Source: Cryptomeria japonica (Eukaryota; Streptophyta; Pinopsida; Cupressales; Cupressaceae). Taken from it: 64,000 bases of DNA. The DNA is taken from contig NC_081408.1 in assembly GCF_030272615.1 (NCBI RefSeq), positions 622,664,476 to 622,728,475 on the forward strand, in the 5' to 3' direction. Both the position numbers and the translations under genes were made by a program. The notes under the pieces were generated by a model, which saw only the letters and a list, made by a program, of their open reading frames with translations, searched no databases and was not told where the DNA came from. Below, one piece after another: positions 24,316 through 35,483 of this stretch. Within the stretch, counting starts at the first letter, position 1; each line of letters starts with the position of its first letter.

Positions 24316-24957
24316 GGCATTGATGGCAACACTTACGAAATTTTGACATCTAAGTGTTTTAATAAAAATATGCCATAATCAAAATTACTCCCCCTAGGCA
24401 TATACACTAACCCTTTTGTAGAAAATATAATGCATACTACTTCTAAGTAGAAATAACATGAAAGTATACATCACAACATTCAAAATTTATACTTCTCCCC
24501 CTTTGCCAACAATGACAGAAATAATATTACAGAATAACCCATGTGTCATTAAAATAATAAGTGTTTATGACAGTAAAGAATAAAACTTGTCAAAAACAGA
24601 TTTAAAGTCCTGCAAGAATTGTTTCATAGATAAAGACTAGGACTCCAGTAGGGAGGTTGCCACTTCTTTCTCTGTCTGCATCTGGGAGACCTGTTCTTCC
24701 ATGGCATCTAGTGTGCTCATCTCTTGTGTTGTCGTTAAGGCATCCAGATTAAGATAGCACTTCTGAAATATTTACAGATGTGGGAGTAAAACCAGTTGTA
24801 GCTCCTGCAAATCTCATGACCGGGTGCTGATCTCATGCTCTAGTTTAGCAGACTGGTTATGAAACTGGTGAACGGTTTTCCCATAAGCTATAAAAGAGTC
24901 ATATGACAGGTTGAAGGTGCTCATATATATCTGCAAATCAGATTGAAGCTTTTGCTT

Positions 24958-27900
24958 CTATGCAAGCACATCGTCACATAACAGATGGGGTTGACAAACC
25001 TTGTTGAGTAGAAGATTCCCCTCATCTAGAGCATTCCTTATATCCTTCTGTGCTTTTTGCAGTTTAGACCGGAGCTCATTAAGCTTTTTCACCAGGGCAA
25101 TGTTGAGAGCCTTTTGATGCTCTTTCTTTGCATTTGCCTCTGCTACCTCCTCTAAACTTTGCACTTGATCATCCACTACTATGCATATGAGCTTCAGTTG
25201 TGCTAATGATGAGTCGGTACTGGGGAGGTTTGTACCGGGTAGCAAACCGTTAAGAGTGTTCACCGCAGCTTGGATCACATCTTCCTCCTTAGCACCTCAA
25301 GGCGTTCTTGAGCAACCTTGATGCTCTGTAGCAGCTCCATTCACTTGCGGACTAGAGATCAATAGGACTAGTAAGGTAAGCCGATTTGGCTTGACTGTCG
25401 GTTGCCTTAGGTGTCTCCATCTGCGTGCTCTTTGCCGCTTCACTTGCCTTGTCCTCCTCTGTTTTCTTCTTTGTCGCTTCTCTTCTCTTTTCCTCTTCCT
25501 TCTCTTCCTCTTCCTTCTTCCTTTTCTCTATTTCCTTCCACTTCTCCTCTTCCTTATCTTCCTCTTCCTTCTTCTTTACTGCTTCCTTTCGCTTCTCTTC
25601 TTCCTTTCTCTTTTTCTCATCCTCTTCCTCTTTCTTCTTGTTTCTTTTTCTCTTCTTCCTCTTCTTTTCTTTTCTTTTCTTCTTCTTTTTTCTTTTCTTC
25701 CTGTTTTCGTTTCTCCTCATCTTCTTCCTTTTTCTTCTTCTCTGCTTCATCCTTCTTCTTCTTTTCCTCTTCATCCTTCTTCTTCTTCTCGTCATCTTCT
25801 TCCTTTTTATTCTTCTCTGCTTCATCCTTCTTCTTCTCCTCCTCTTCATCTTTCTTCTTCTTTTCCTCTTCATCTTTCTTCTTCTTCTCCTCTTCATCTT
25901 TCTTCTCCTCTGTTCTTCACTTCCTCCTTTTTGTCCTCTGTTTCCTTTAGCTTTACTTCCTTTTCTGCCTGCTTCTCCTATCCTGTAGCTTTCGATGGTG
26001 TAACTTGAGCAATATCTTCTCCATCCAGAGCATCGACATCAATAGTGTCGATCGGTTTAGCAACCGGGTTTCCTTCATCATCAAATGCTTCATCCGGTTT
26101 TGCTATTACCGGTTCTTGCTCAGCCTTTTGGTTGGCTTCAACCACTCGATGCATTTTCAGAGCTTCTAGAGCAAGGGTGTGTGTATTCTTAAGCACTTCT
26201 TTACCCTTCCCTTCAAGTAACAGGAGTCTTCTTCTTCTCATGAAGAAGAGGCCTTTGTATTTGTAAATCACTTCGAACAATTCCGAGTTTGATACATCAG
26301 GAAAATGCTCAGCAAAAACTTTTTCTCTTATTTCCTATTCCTGCTCTATGGCAATGCGCCATTTATTGTCTAAGGATTTATACAAAGAATCCGGTGTCTC
26401 AACTCTAATTTCTTAAGGCGACCGATCATTAATACATAAATACTGAATAATTTATTTTTCTACCGCTTCCTTTTCATCATCATTAAAGTCATCAAAACAA
26501 TCAATCAAATCATTCAACACTTTTCTCCTAATGTTTTTGATAGTTCTTTGACAATGTGTCAAAGGTTTGTAGGAGGAGATGTCAATATTTACCGGTGCTG
26601 ATGATGTCAGTTCATTCTTTGTCTTTTTCTTTGCTTGACGTGTCTTCTTAGGTTTTTCCTCAAACACAGTTTCTTCTAAGTCTGGAGAGGCATTCCTTGT
26701 CTTCTTCTTTCTCTCGAATACTTTAGCAGGTGCCGCTTCCGATTTGTTTTTAGCCGGTGACCACTTGGTCACTTTAGGACTGGCTACAGTAGCTGGTGCC
26801 GATGCTGAGGACACTGCTTTTGCCTTCTTTACTAAAGGTTCTTTTCCTTTCTTTGCTGAGGGTTCCTCAACCGGTGTTACCCTTTCTAGGTAGGTGTCGG
26901 TTCTCCTTGCCTTTGGATCAAGTGGTGAGGCAATAAGGGTAGAGGCATACCCTTCCAGCATATCATTCATTACCTCATAGCCCATAGGCTCCACTTCCTC
27001 CTGTCTGGGCTCAACAACCTCCATTATGCATTGATCCACTTTAATGGTGAAACAGATATCATCTTCATATTTCTTGACGATATCACTTGATATTCTCATC
27101 CTCTGACTCATTTTGCGTCTGAACTCATCAAAGTACTTATTCAGAACTTCAGGGTAACCTGTTCCAACTGCTTGAATGCTTTCCTTGATTTGCTTGGTTA
27201 CCGGTTAGTCAGCAGACCACTGGACATCACCTACTCCTGGAGAGTAGCCTTGAAAATAAAAGAACAACCCAACCAGTAGTTGTCCAAACTTGAACCTCAA
27301 TGCATTATCCTGTTTGATCGATTTAAGATTCAATAGGAGTTGCCTTTGCATACCGGTGCACAGGTCAAATGATGGATCCTCCTTGATCATTCGGTAAGTG
27401 ACATTTACCGCTGCAGCAGATACAAAGTTAAGCCTGCTGGCTGAGAACGTTCGGTATCCAATCACCATACATGCTTATTTCACAAGGTCATCCTTGATGG
27501 AATTAATAGTCATCCCTCGTGAGTCGCTCACTGAACCGGTGAGCTTTGACATTTCTATCTTGCTTACCGTCCTTAGGGCTGGCACTTCCCCTATATTGCA
27601 GAAACCGGTGACGACATGTATTGCTTGCAGAGTAATGTCATGCATTCTTTCTAGGTACATCTTGTCACCATGAACTCTGCTCAGAATGATCCTAATGTGA
27701 TCATCTGTGAAATCCTCCAGGAAATAAACAACATTGTGGAGCTTCTTCTTTTCCAAAATAATATATTCCAGTTTGATTTGCTTATCTTTTCCACAAAATA
27801 AACCTAGCTGCGAGTGAATTGCTAGAGACCCTAGGTCTTCTATTTTATAGTCTATGTAATTTGAGATTCCCTCTTCTACTATCACACCAGCTGGAACTTG

Positions 27901-27987
27901 TGATAGGGCATTGTATCTAGACTTGTGTTGAATAAAGCTTGCTGAATCTACAGATGTACTAGAGCTAGTATGGGATGTAGAAGCCAT
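24958..27987 (-). pseudogene. Second long frame of the pol-less element, about 1,000 codons, unknown function
   Basis: Starting at ATG 27987 (MASTSHTSSSTSVDS), the same minus-strand frame runs to about 24958, cut by a few stops near 27472, 27202, 26449 and 25975, plus one frame change within the purine tract. Residues 1-260 look globular (IHVVTGFCNIGEVPALRTVS, then LLVGLFFYFQGYSP). About 300-480 is Lys/Pro/Ser-rich and probably disordered. About 500-580 is mixed. Then comes a long Lys/Glu/Arg run, and a C-terminal coiled-coil-like part (EEVAEANAKKEHQKALNIAL). I do not recognise a known domain with certainty. The stops fit CAA/CAG to TAA/TAG changes. It lies directly before the polypurine tract. 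Confidence 0.6.
25400..25920. repeat. Homopyrimidine/homopurine tract of about 500 bp
   Basis: The plus strand is almost pure TTC/TCC/CTT and the minus strand GAAGAAGAGG. In the element's sense it encodes a Lys/Glu/Arg-rich stretch. Apparent Ser/Phe/Leu-rich frames on the plus strand are shadows of it. Confidence 0.9.
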
Positions 27988-28446
27988 GATAGAAACTGAA
28001 GACTCGAAAAATACCTTTCAAAAATTGTGAATTTAGGGCTTTCAAATTCTTCTCCAGCTCACACTTTGTCAGTTGCAGAATCACCACTTTGTGTTCTTCA
28101 CTTGGCCGTTTGCAATTTGAATTTGAATCTCCTTCAAGGTTTCCAACTTTCTCTGAATCGCAACACAAATCACTTTATCATCGCTCTGAACTTGAAAAAC
28201 CTTCTTCGCTTCGAAAATGATAGTGAGAAATGATTTGAAAATTCCTTTTAAACATATTCCTCACCTACCGCAATAAATTCTCCACCATTAGGGCATAAAC
28301 CCTAATCTGCCTTTTACCGTTTCCGGTCTTCCGCCAAAATGACAGGTAACACATACCGGTTAAGGTATTTTACCGGTGTAAACCGGGGGTTTGAAACATT
28401 TTTGCCGTTTGCTCCCCCTAAGCTTTTCTTAAGCTTAGTTTGTCGG

Positions 28447-29711
28447 TTATGTGATTTCCACACTAGGTGCAGAAATCGGTTCCTCTTGTAATATTGCTGG
28501 TTTCTTCTTCCAGGTCTTGTTCATATCCACTTGAACAGTGTCAACATCAATGTTTCCTTCCGGAGTGACTGATATATCATTAGATATGTTCTTTCTTGAT
28601 CTACAGAATCTAGCAATGTGACTTGGTTTGTTGCAGTGATAGCAGACCATTCAGGTGCTCTCCAAGGTCCATTATTCATGTTGTCGTTCTTCCTCCTGCA
28701 TGTTGCAGCAGTGTGACCATGACCATGACAGACCATACAGTTTGCTCTCCATCTGGTTGCCGCTTGATGGCCACCGCTTCTTGTCTGATGATTGAAGACA
28801 TTAAACCGGTTGTGATTCTGGTTCACAAAAGGTTCAAGACCAACTCCTTGGGTCCTTTAAGGACATCTTCCAATGTTATTCATAACAGACCTGCATTCAG
28901 ATGCTCTATGCCCAAACTTGTTGCATGCATAACAGTTACCATTGAATCTATAGTATCTTGGCTTGTCATTTATGAAATAAGGAAAATTATTGTAAGCCTT
29001 ATTCCTACACACATTGGCAGTATGTCCTTATTTAAGACAGTTAAAGCAAACAGGTTTAAACTTTTTCTTGCCTTTATCCTTTGATGTCGGTTGTTTCTTT
29101 GATGCTCCAGCACTTGTACCGGAGGTCTCACCTTCCTCATGACCGGAATAACCAAGTCCATCAGTATTCTTGACAGGTTTGGCAGATTCAAGCTTTTGCT
29201 CTAGCTTGATAGTACTTTTGTTGAACTTAACAAGTATTTCCTTTGACTCAGAGAGTTCTTTGGAAATAGCAGCATTTGTTTCCATCAGGTTTTTATTCTC
29301 AGAGATGGCAATGTTCAATTCTCCTTGCATGTCTTCCTTCTCCATTTTGCTCGCATGGAGTTGAGCAGTTAGGGCATGGATCTCTTGCTTCAGCTTGTAG
29401 TTTTCATGATCCTTGTCTTTGACTAGATCTTCAGCTTTCCTCCAGTTCTCAAGCTCTTGACACATTCGAATAGTCAGTCCTTCCAATTCTTTTCTCAGGT
29501 TGGAATTGGATTCATTCAACTTTTCAACTTCTTGAATCAGGGCTTCCAGGTCCGCTTCATCAGAGGAACTATTTTTAGATAGCTCCATCAACTTTTCTGC
29601 ATGTTCTCTCCTTTTTGCTTGAGATGCCTTGTATTTGACCATAAGATCATCATAGGCTTGCTCAGACTGAGTGAGCCGATGAGTAAGTTCCCTCAATGTG
29701 TATTCCCCCAT
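28447..29711 (-). pseudogene. Gag-like protein: coiled coil plus four CCHC zinc knuckles
   Basis: This is the first frame after the primer site. From ATG at 29711 (MGEYTLRELTHRLTQSEQ) about 190 residues form a heptad-rich coiled coil (LEALIQEVEKLNESNSNL and following). Then comes a Ser/Lys linker and four CX2CX4HX4C knuckles: CFNCLK*GHTANVC (TAA inside it at 29028-29030), CYACNKFGHRASEC (about 28920), CMVCHGHGHTAATC (about 28720) and CYHCNKPSHIARFC (about 28620). Zinc knuckles bind RNA in Gag proteins. A normal capsid-type Gag domain is not seen. Stops and a frame change near 28.85 kb break it. Longer frames reaching into the LTR upstream are not part of it. Confidence 0.7.
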
Positions 29712-29746
29712 ATCTCTTTCCAAGTGGTTAAACTTATAGAAAGGTA

Positions 29747-29759
29747 GGCTCTGATACCA
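29747..29759 (-). promoter_or_regulatory. Primer-binding site TGGTATCAGAGCC (initiator-Met tRNA)
   Basis: It stands two bases after the 5' LTR end (minus sense) and is the canonical plant copia primer site complementary to the 3' end of initiator methionine tRNA. It fixes the element's orientation. Confidence 0.95.
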
Positions 29760-29761
29760 AT

Positions 29762-30915
29762 TGATGAATACTAAGAGGGGGGGGTGAATTAGTATGCCAA
29801 AAATCTTTGCACTTGAACACTTTGCAAGACTAACAGTAAATTGGTAAAACAGTTTAGCAGACAAACCGGTTAAAACACATGCAAACCAAATAGCTAATAA
29901 AGCATTCACCCACAAAAGCACAAACACCATAACACAAGAGATTTTGATGTGGAAACCCAAATGGGAAAAACCATGGTGAGATGGAACTCACAAGTAACTA
30001 TCTGCAGAATAGGAACCGGACTGGTTAAGATCTTACAATGTTATTTACTAGAACAGATCCTGTTAGGAATCTCAATCTTTGTTAGGAGATAAGTCCGATT
30101 AAAGACTACCTTGCTAGAGGATTTTAGATCCATAGATGTGAACCATCTTGTTAGAGGATTTACAAAAGGCTTTTGGGCCTACCCAGTTAAGGGCTATAGA
30201 CTTGTTGAAGATGTGAATAATCAACAAGTGATTGATCTAGCTAATAGCACAGGCTGCTTGGTTAGATCCTTGATAGCTCGTTCCTAATGCATTCTAGCAT
30301 AACTTCAGTCTTCTACACATTCATACTCTCTCTAACTCCTCAACCACCTTAAACCCTAGCCGCAATATCAACTATCGCAACAACAACATTAACAACAACC
30401 TGAAACCCTAGACATGATGTCCTTATAAAGGAATCTGATTTCATGTTGGTCCAATAGGATTACATTACAATTTCCTAGGTTCAATGCATCTAGAAATATC
30501 TGGTAACACGACACAAAAAGCACCGCTAAAGTGTCGGCACCATCAAACAATCGGTGGATGGTAACTCATCACAAAATGTCGGTTGGTAACTCATCACAAA
30601 GTATTACCGATTCATACAAAATACTGGTTCAAGCAAAATGCCAGTTGCCGGTTTGACAAAATTGAAGACTGGGAAATATGTGTTCTGCCGCTTTGGTCCT
30701 TCATACTACTTGAGATCCTCTAACCGCTTGGGGTCTACATACCGCTTCAGATCGGTAATCACTTTCTGCAAAACATCAATAGTCTAAGGACTATAATGCA
30801 TCATACCAGTTGGAGCAATTGTCAGTTGAGCATAAATCATACATACAAAAATGATCTCAATGGAAGTGTGTGTCCATCAATGAAAATCACAACATAATCA
30901 TCAAAAATGCCAACA
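29762..30915 (-). repeat. 5' LTR of the pol-less element
   Basis: 1154 bp. On the minus strand it starts TGTTGGCATT and ends GTATTCATCA. It is followed on the plus side by the target duplication ATCAC at 30916-30920. It matches 23131-24303 along its whole length, with scattered substitutions and short indels. Confidence 0.95.
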
Positions 30916-30920
30916 ATCAC

Positions 30921-33900
30921 TCATACTGAGGAAGAATTTTTTTAGAAGGTTTGTGACTAATGGTCAACATCATTTGATACCGTGATCTTGCTGATCTGAA
31001 GTATCATACCATTCTACAACAGTTTGAAGAGAATGCATACACTCTTGGGTTGATTTGTCATTGTTCGTTGTGATCTGCAATCTTTAGTCACCATTTGAGG
31101 CTCCAACGTTTGTTTCAGAATTAAAAAGTTCATCTATTTGTAATTAAGGGTAGCTCCATTACAAGACCAAGTCCTTTAAAGAATTAACCTAGTGACCAAA
31201 AGTGACAGTGATACAATAAGAAGAGATTGTTATAGGTCTGAGACAACATGCAAACATGACAATGCTATAATTATTTAGTAATGATTATGTAAATGGTTTG
31301 AAAAAATGAAAGGTTAAAGAGAAGTCACTAATAATAGTGGTAAAGATGGTTGTGACACAAGGAATCAAACAATAGCCCTATACACAATGTGAAGTGTGAT
31401 CTTGGCTTAGTCAAACAGACAAGAATGAGCATCAAATACATGATAGTTTAGGGTGAGAGGATGAATGGACAAAATATGATGAGGTTGTGGAATCATATGT
31501 GAAACTAGCAGTGAGTGCATATGTTTTGTTTTAAAAAGAGTATATCAAAAGAGTATATTACTCGATCTAAATAAGCAAAGTAGAGAAGTAGTACAAAGAA
31601 CATAAAGTTTATAAGATAGTCAATTTTGGTAGAAAGTTTTGGATACCAAGAGACAAATTGTCAGCAATAGACTTAAGGATATCAATAAAAGAGAAACAAT
31701 AGTCATTTGGATCCTTTGAAAAAGCATGCTAGGATGTGATATTTGTGGTCTAAATGAATGAGACAAATAAGTACATCAGGGAGCACAAGTTAGTCCACGA
31801 TGATATGGAGAAAAATGCAATGATTGACAATCCAATCAAATGGGAAGACATCACATTCCAAGTAGCAATAACAATCCCTAGCATGATATAGAGAAGAAAT
31901 CCTAAAAAAGGATGTTCAACTTGAGAATTGATACATTGATGAAGGTGATTCCCAAAAAAAAATGATAGTCTTATAGAAGATTACAACAATAAGGCAGATT
32001 TGAAACCAAGAAGAGCAAACATGATAGTTTAAAAAGGGATGTGGACATTGTGGCAATGGTCAAGATGATATTCATTGGGATATATATTATATATAAATAA
32101 ACAAAGGTTTGTTCTCACCATTATATGTTAAGGTATGAAGTTTGTGGTGAACTAAACAACAACAATGAGAAAGCACAAAGATAGCATTACATGATAAAGA
32201 CCATTTTGTAAATCTATTTTCAACCAGTTGGAAGCTATATACTAAACTAGTTGGAAGCTAAAACAAGTTGTCTTATATCTTGGCCAAGAGTTAGCAGAGA
32301 AAGTTGTTATGCAGGCCTTATGGAATATTCAGTTCATAAACAAGCTATCCTTAGCTCAAGAAACAATTGCAGACCAAAAGTTGAAGAGATCCTAGAATGT
32401 AATGTACTGTTTTTACCAATGGTTAAAAACATTATGCAAGAATTGCAAGATGATTTCTACTATACCAAAGACAATTCAATGCATTGTAGGGTATACAAAT
32501 ATTTAAAAGAAGAGTTATTTATTTAAATGACGATAAGCATGTATTTTTAGATAAAGTGACAACCATGTCATTGTCAAGACAATCGTGTAAATTTTTTTAA
32601 AGAATGGTGCATAAGTGTAAATAAAAAATTGACCAATATACCTCAATTTTGAAATGCTTGGCATGAAGTTCCACACAAGCCTTAATGTTTCTAGAAAATG
32701 TTAGTGTATGCTTTCATCAAGGAAAAACATAATGTAGTTGATCATAACTGATGTAACAAAGTTGTATCTTTGAATGCCTTGTTCCTTGGTTATAGATCTA
32801 TGCTCAATTGATTTGAATTGTTTGATTGAAAAATTGGTAGATGTGGGTTGGAGTTGATAGGGGTTTGAAATGAGAAATAGAATTGTATCTATATGCAACT
32901 TGCACCTTTTCAAATTGAACTTTTGGAAAAGTCCAAATTTTTGGAGAGGAAATTCCTACTATTTGCCAATCCAACATTCATCTTTCAAATTTTAGGTCCA
33001 ATTTCCATGAATAAGGGTTCCCAAGACCCCAGTTCTCGAAAATTGAGCCATGAGGAACATCACGAATAAGGGAATGAACCAAATTTATGGAAACATTCTC
33101 AAACCTAAGTACAATTAGGCATAAATAAGGCACAACCACTAAAGTGAGTCCAAACCTAGTGTATATTTATAAAGAGATACAACTTATGATGCAATATTTA
33201 GCCCCCTCTTAGCAAGAGTATGAAATTATGCTCATGTACTCTTGGGAAAATATGGAGAAACCAAATATTCTTTCACCAAGATATTGAAGAGTCAAGATGA
33301 CTACAAGTTTGGAAAGGTGGTAGCTCCCGAGACTTATGATATTGTCAATCTACAATATTGAGATAAAAGAGAAGTACAAAGTGAGTAATATGAGTAATAT
33401 TGGTATCACACATGGAGAATGCAAAACACAAAGTTATGACATTTAGAACTAGTAAGATTCATATACTCTCACTAGGAACCATATCAAAAAGACAAGGCAT
33501 AGATCTAGGACTAGTAAGATCCTTATATAGTTACTAGGAGTCATGTCAGAGACACATAAAAGCATGATACCCAAGATAGTAAGTTTGTGGATCAAAACCA
33601 AATGAAAAAGATTAAATTTATATGACTGTCCTAAGGGTATTAATTGTCACAGTCATAGTTTTACTAGTGATATTGTTTTTGTTTTGACAGAGTTGTGTTT
33701 GTAAACCCAAGTGTGGACATGTAATGGAGTCATGATATGTCTTAAGACTACATCAATACTTAACAACAACATAGTGTGTAGGCACCTAAAATATGAAAGG
33801 ACTACATATTGGAAGAAGACAATCATCCATACTTATCACAAGCTTCTGCAGCTCATGTAGACTCAAGGTGAGTTGCAAAATGACCATCAATGAGTGTGAA

Positions 33901-35483
33901 CCCTGTCTTCACAAATTATGATCAGTTGCCATGATACTTGACCCTATCCTAATGGTGTTGGCTCAATTCATATTAGTTTTCCCAAGCCTAGAAGCCAATT
34001 AATGTATCCAAGGGTGTCTAGAAGAATTAACTGTATGATCATTGACTTTGTATGTTGAAACCATTATACATGCCCCTATCTCTACATCATACACATGAGT
34101 CAAGGATGATAGTATGGTGTGAAAACATCCTATATGGATAGAACACAAGAATCTATACCCGATAGTGCTAGGTGAAATGTATTTAATATATTAGACTTAT
34201 AGGGACATATGGGGAAGTTTGCGCATGTGATGATGCCATGAAAGGTTTGATATCCCTATGTATCAGATTGAGAAAACCAGTGAAAGACAAAAAAAAATGC
34301 ATTGAGAAGGCAAAAGGTTGAATTGCCTAATGTTTGGTGTTGAAGTGATTTGTGGGGACCCTTCCAAGTCAAATACCTTGTTGTAGTTTCAAAGGGTAGA
34401 AAAAGAATAAGCATTTTATTTACTATCCTAATAGACCATCCATCATAACAATGATTACCAATGATGTGTGTGTTGCAAACAAAGTTTTAGAGGAAGGCTC
34501 TGTCTATTGTAATACCAAGTGAGTGTTCATAGAACTTGTGTAGGGTCCTCCAAGCCTAGAGTAAGGAGTTTGAAGCCTAGATACATTGATTTGGCCTTGT
34601 GGCCATCAATGAGTGTTGACCCAATAGGAGAATTCTTGAGACTGAAAATTTTGGAAGTGTGGCATTATTGAGAGCCAACACTTAGGTGTGAACCCTGTCT
34701 TCACGTATTATGATTAGTTTCCATGATACTTGACCCTATCCTCATGGTGTTGGCTCAATTTATATTAGTTTTCCCAACCCTAGAAGCCCAGTAATGTATC
34801 CAAGGGTGTCTAGAAGAATGGACTGTATGATCATTGACTTTGTATGTTGAAACCATTGTACATGCCCCTCCCTCCATTGAGGGTATTGAGGAAGATTGGG
34901 ATCAGAATAGTGTGTTTTATTGAGGAAAAATGATGTGAGAATTTTGATGCAGAGGCAAGGGTAGAACTCAGTATTTCATATTAGGATATCAACCACATTG
35001 ATTAGGCAAGTCAAATAAGGTCTCTCTAATGTTTAGGATACAAAAGGGCAACATTAGTCATGTAAGTATGCATGAGAATGGGAATGGATAGTTACTTTCC
35101 TTTTAGATTGATTTGGATAGTATTGAGAGGATCCTATAAGGATGACTATCACCATACTCTCGATGACTTCACAACATTGATAATGAATTCAAATAAAACA
35201 CTCATGGATTACCCCAATTAGACATTAGTCAACTTAAGATATGATACAAGGATTGCATACCACAAAGCCATTAGCATATCACCTGCTCTAAATCACCACA
35301 AAGCCATTATATATGTTTTGAGATGAAAAAGAAGAGTTAAATGGTTTTGGTTCAATTTGCATAATTTCTATGTTCAAGTAATTTAATTTGGTATATTATA
35401 CTGAAACATGATTTCATAACTAACATTTTAACTTCTATATAACTAGTTCTATAGCCCGATTTTTTTGCCTGTGAAGAAAGACC
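30921..35483. other. 4.5 kb of non-coding DNA
   Basis: No gene is supported. Bases 30921-30955 continue the coding-like frame interrupted by the retroelement. One direct repeat is listed separately. The rest is AT-rich unique-looking DNA. The left end of the CACTA element should lie in its right part, but I could not find a CACTA terminal repeat. Confidence 0.4.
33894..34870 (+). repeat. Pair of 185-bp direct repeats, 792 bp apart
   Basis: Bases 33894-34078 recur at 34686-34870 with about 10-12 differences, from GTGTGAACCCTGTCTTCAC to CATGCCCCT. The 600 bp between them are not repeated. They could be ends of an old element or a simple duplication. Confidence 0.85.

Larger units (their letters stand above)
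23131..30915 (-). mobile_element. Non-autonomous LTR retroelement without pol, 7.8 kb
   Basis: The element is complete at both ends: LTRs 23131-24303 and 29762-30915, a 5-bp target duplication, a primer site at 29747-29759 and a polypurine tract at 24304-24315. The primer site, matching initiator-Met tRNA, and the AAAGGGGGAG tract are of the kind found in Ty1/copia elements. Between the LTRs I find no protease, integrase, RT or RNase H. There are instead a gag-like coiled-coil/zinc-knuckle frame and a second long frame of unknown function. It must use enzymes from another element. The layout recalls the TR-GAG and LARD classes, with an added gene. Confidence 0.85.

Noticed and set aside
25391-26008. 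Long Ser/Phe/Leu-rich open frames on the plus strand
   Set aside because: They read the pyrimidine side of a simple purine/pyrimidine tract that encodes the Lys/Glu-rich part of the minus-strand frame.
29712-29960. N-terminal extension of the zinc-knuckle frame into the LTR
   Set aside because: It crosses the primer-binding site and LTR. Translation more likely starts at the ATG at 29711.
32251-32526. 91-residue plus-strand frame
   Set aside because: No motif, no splice context and no repeat partner. Likely chance.
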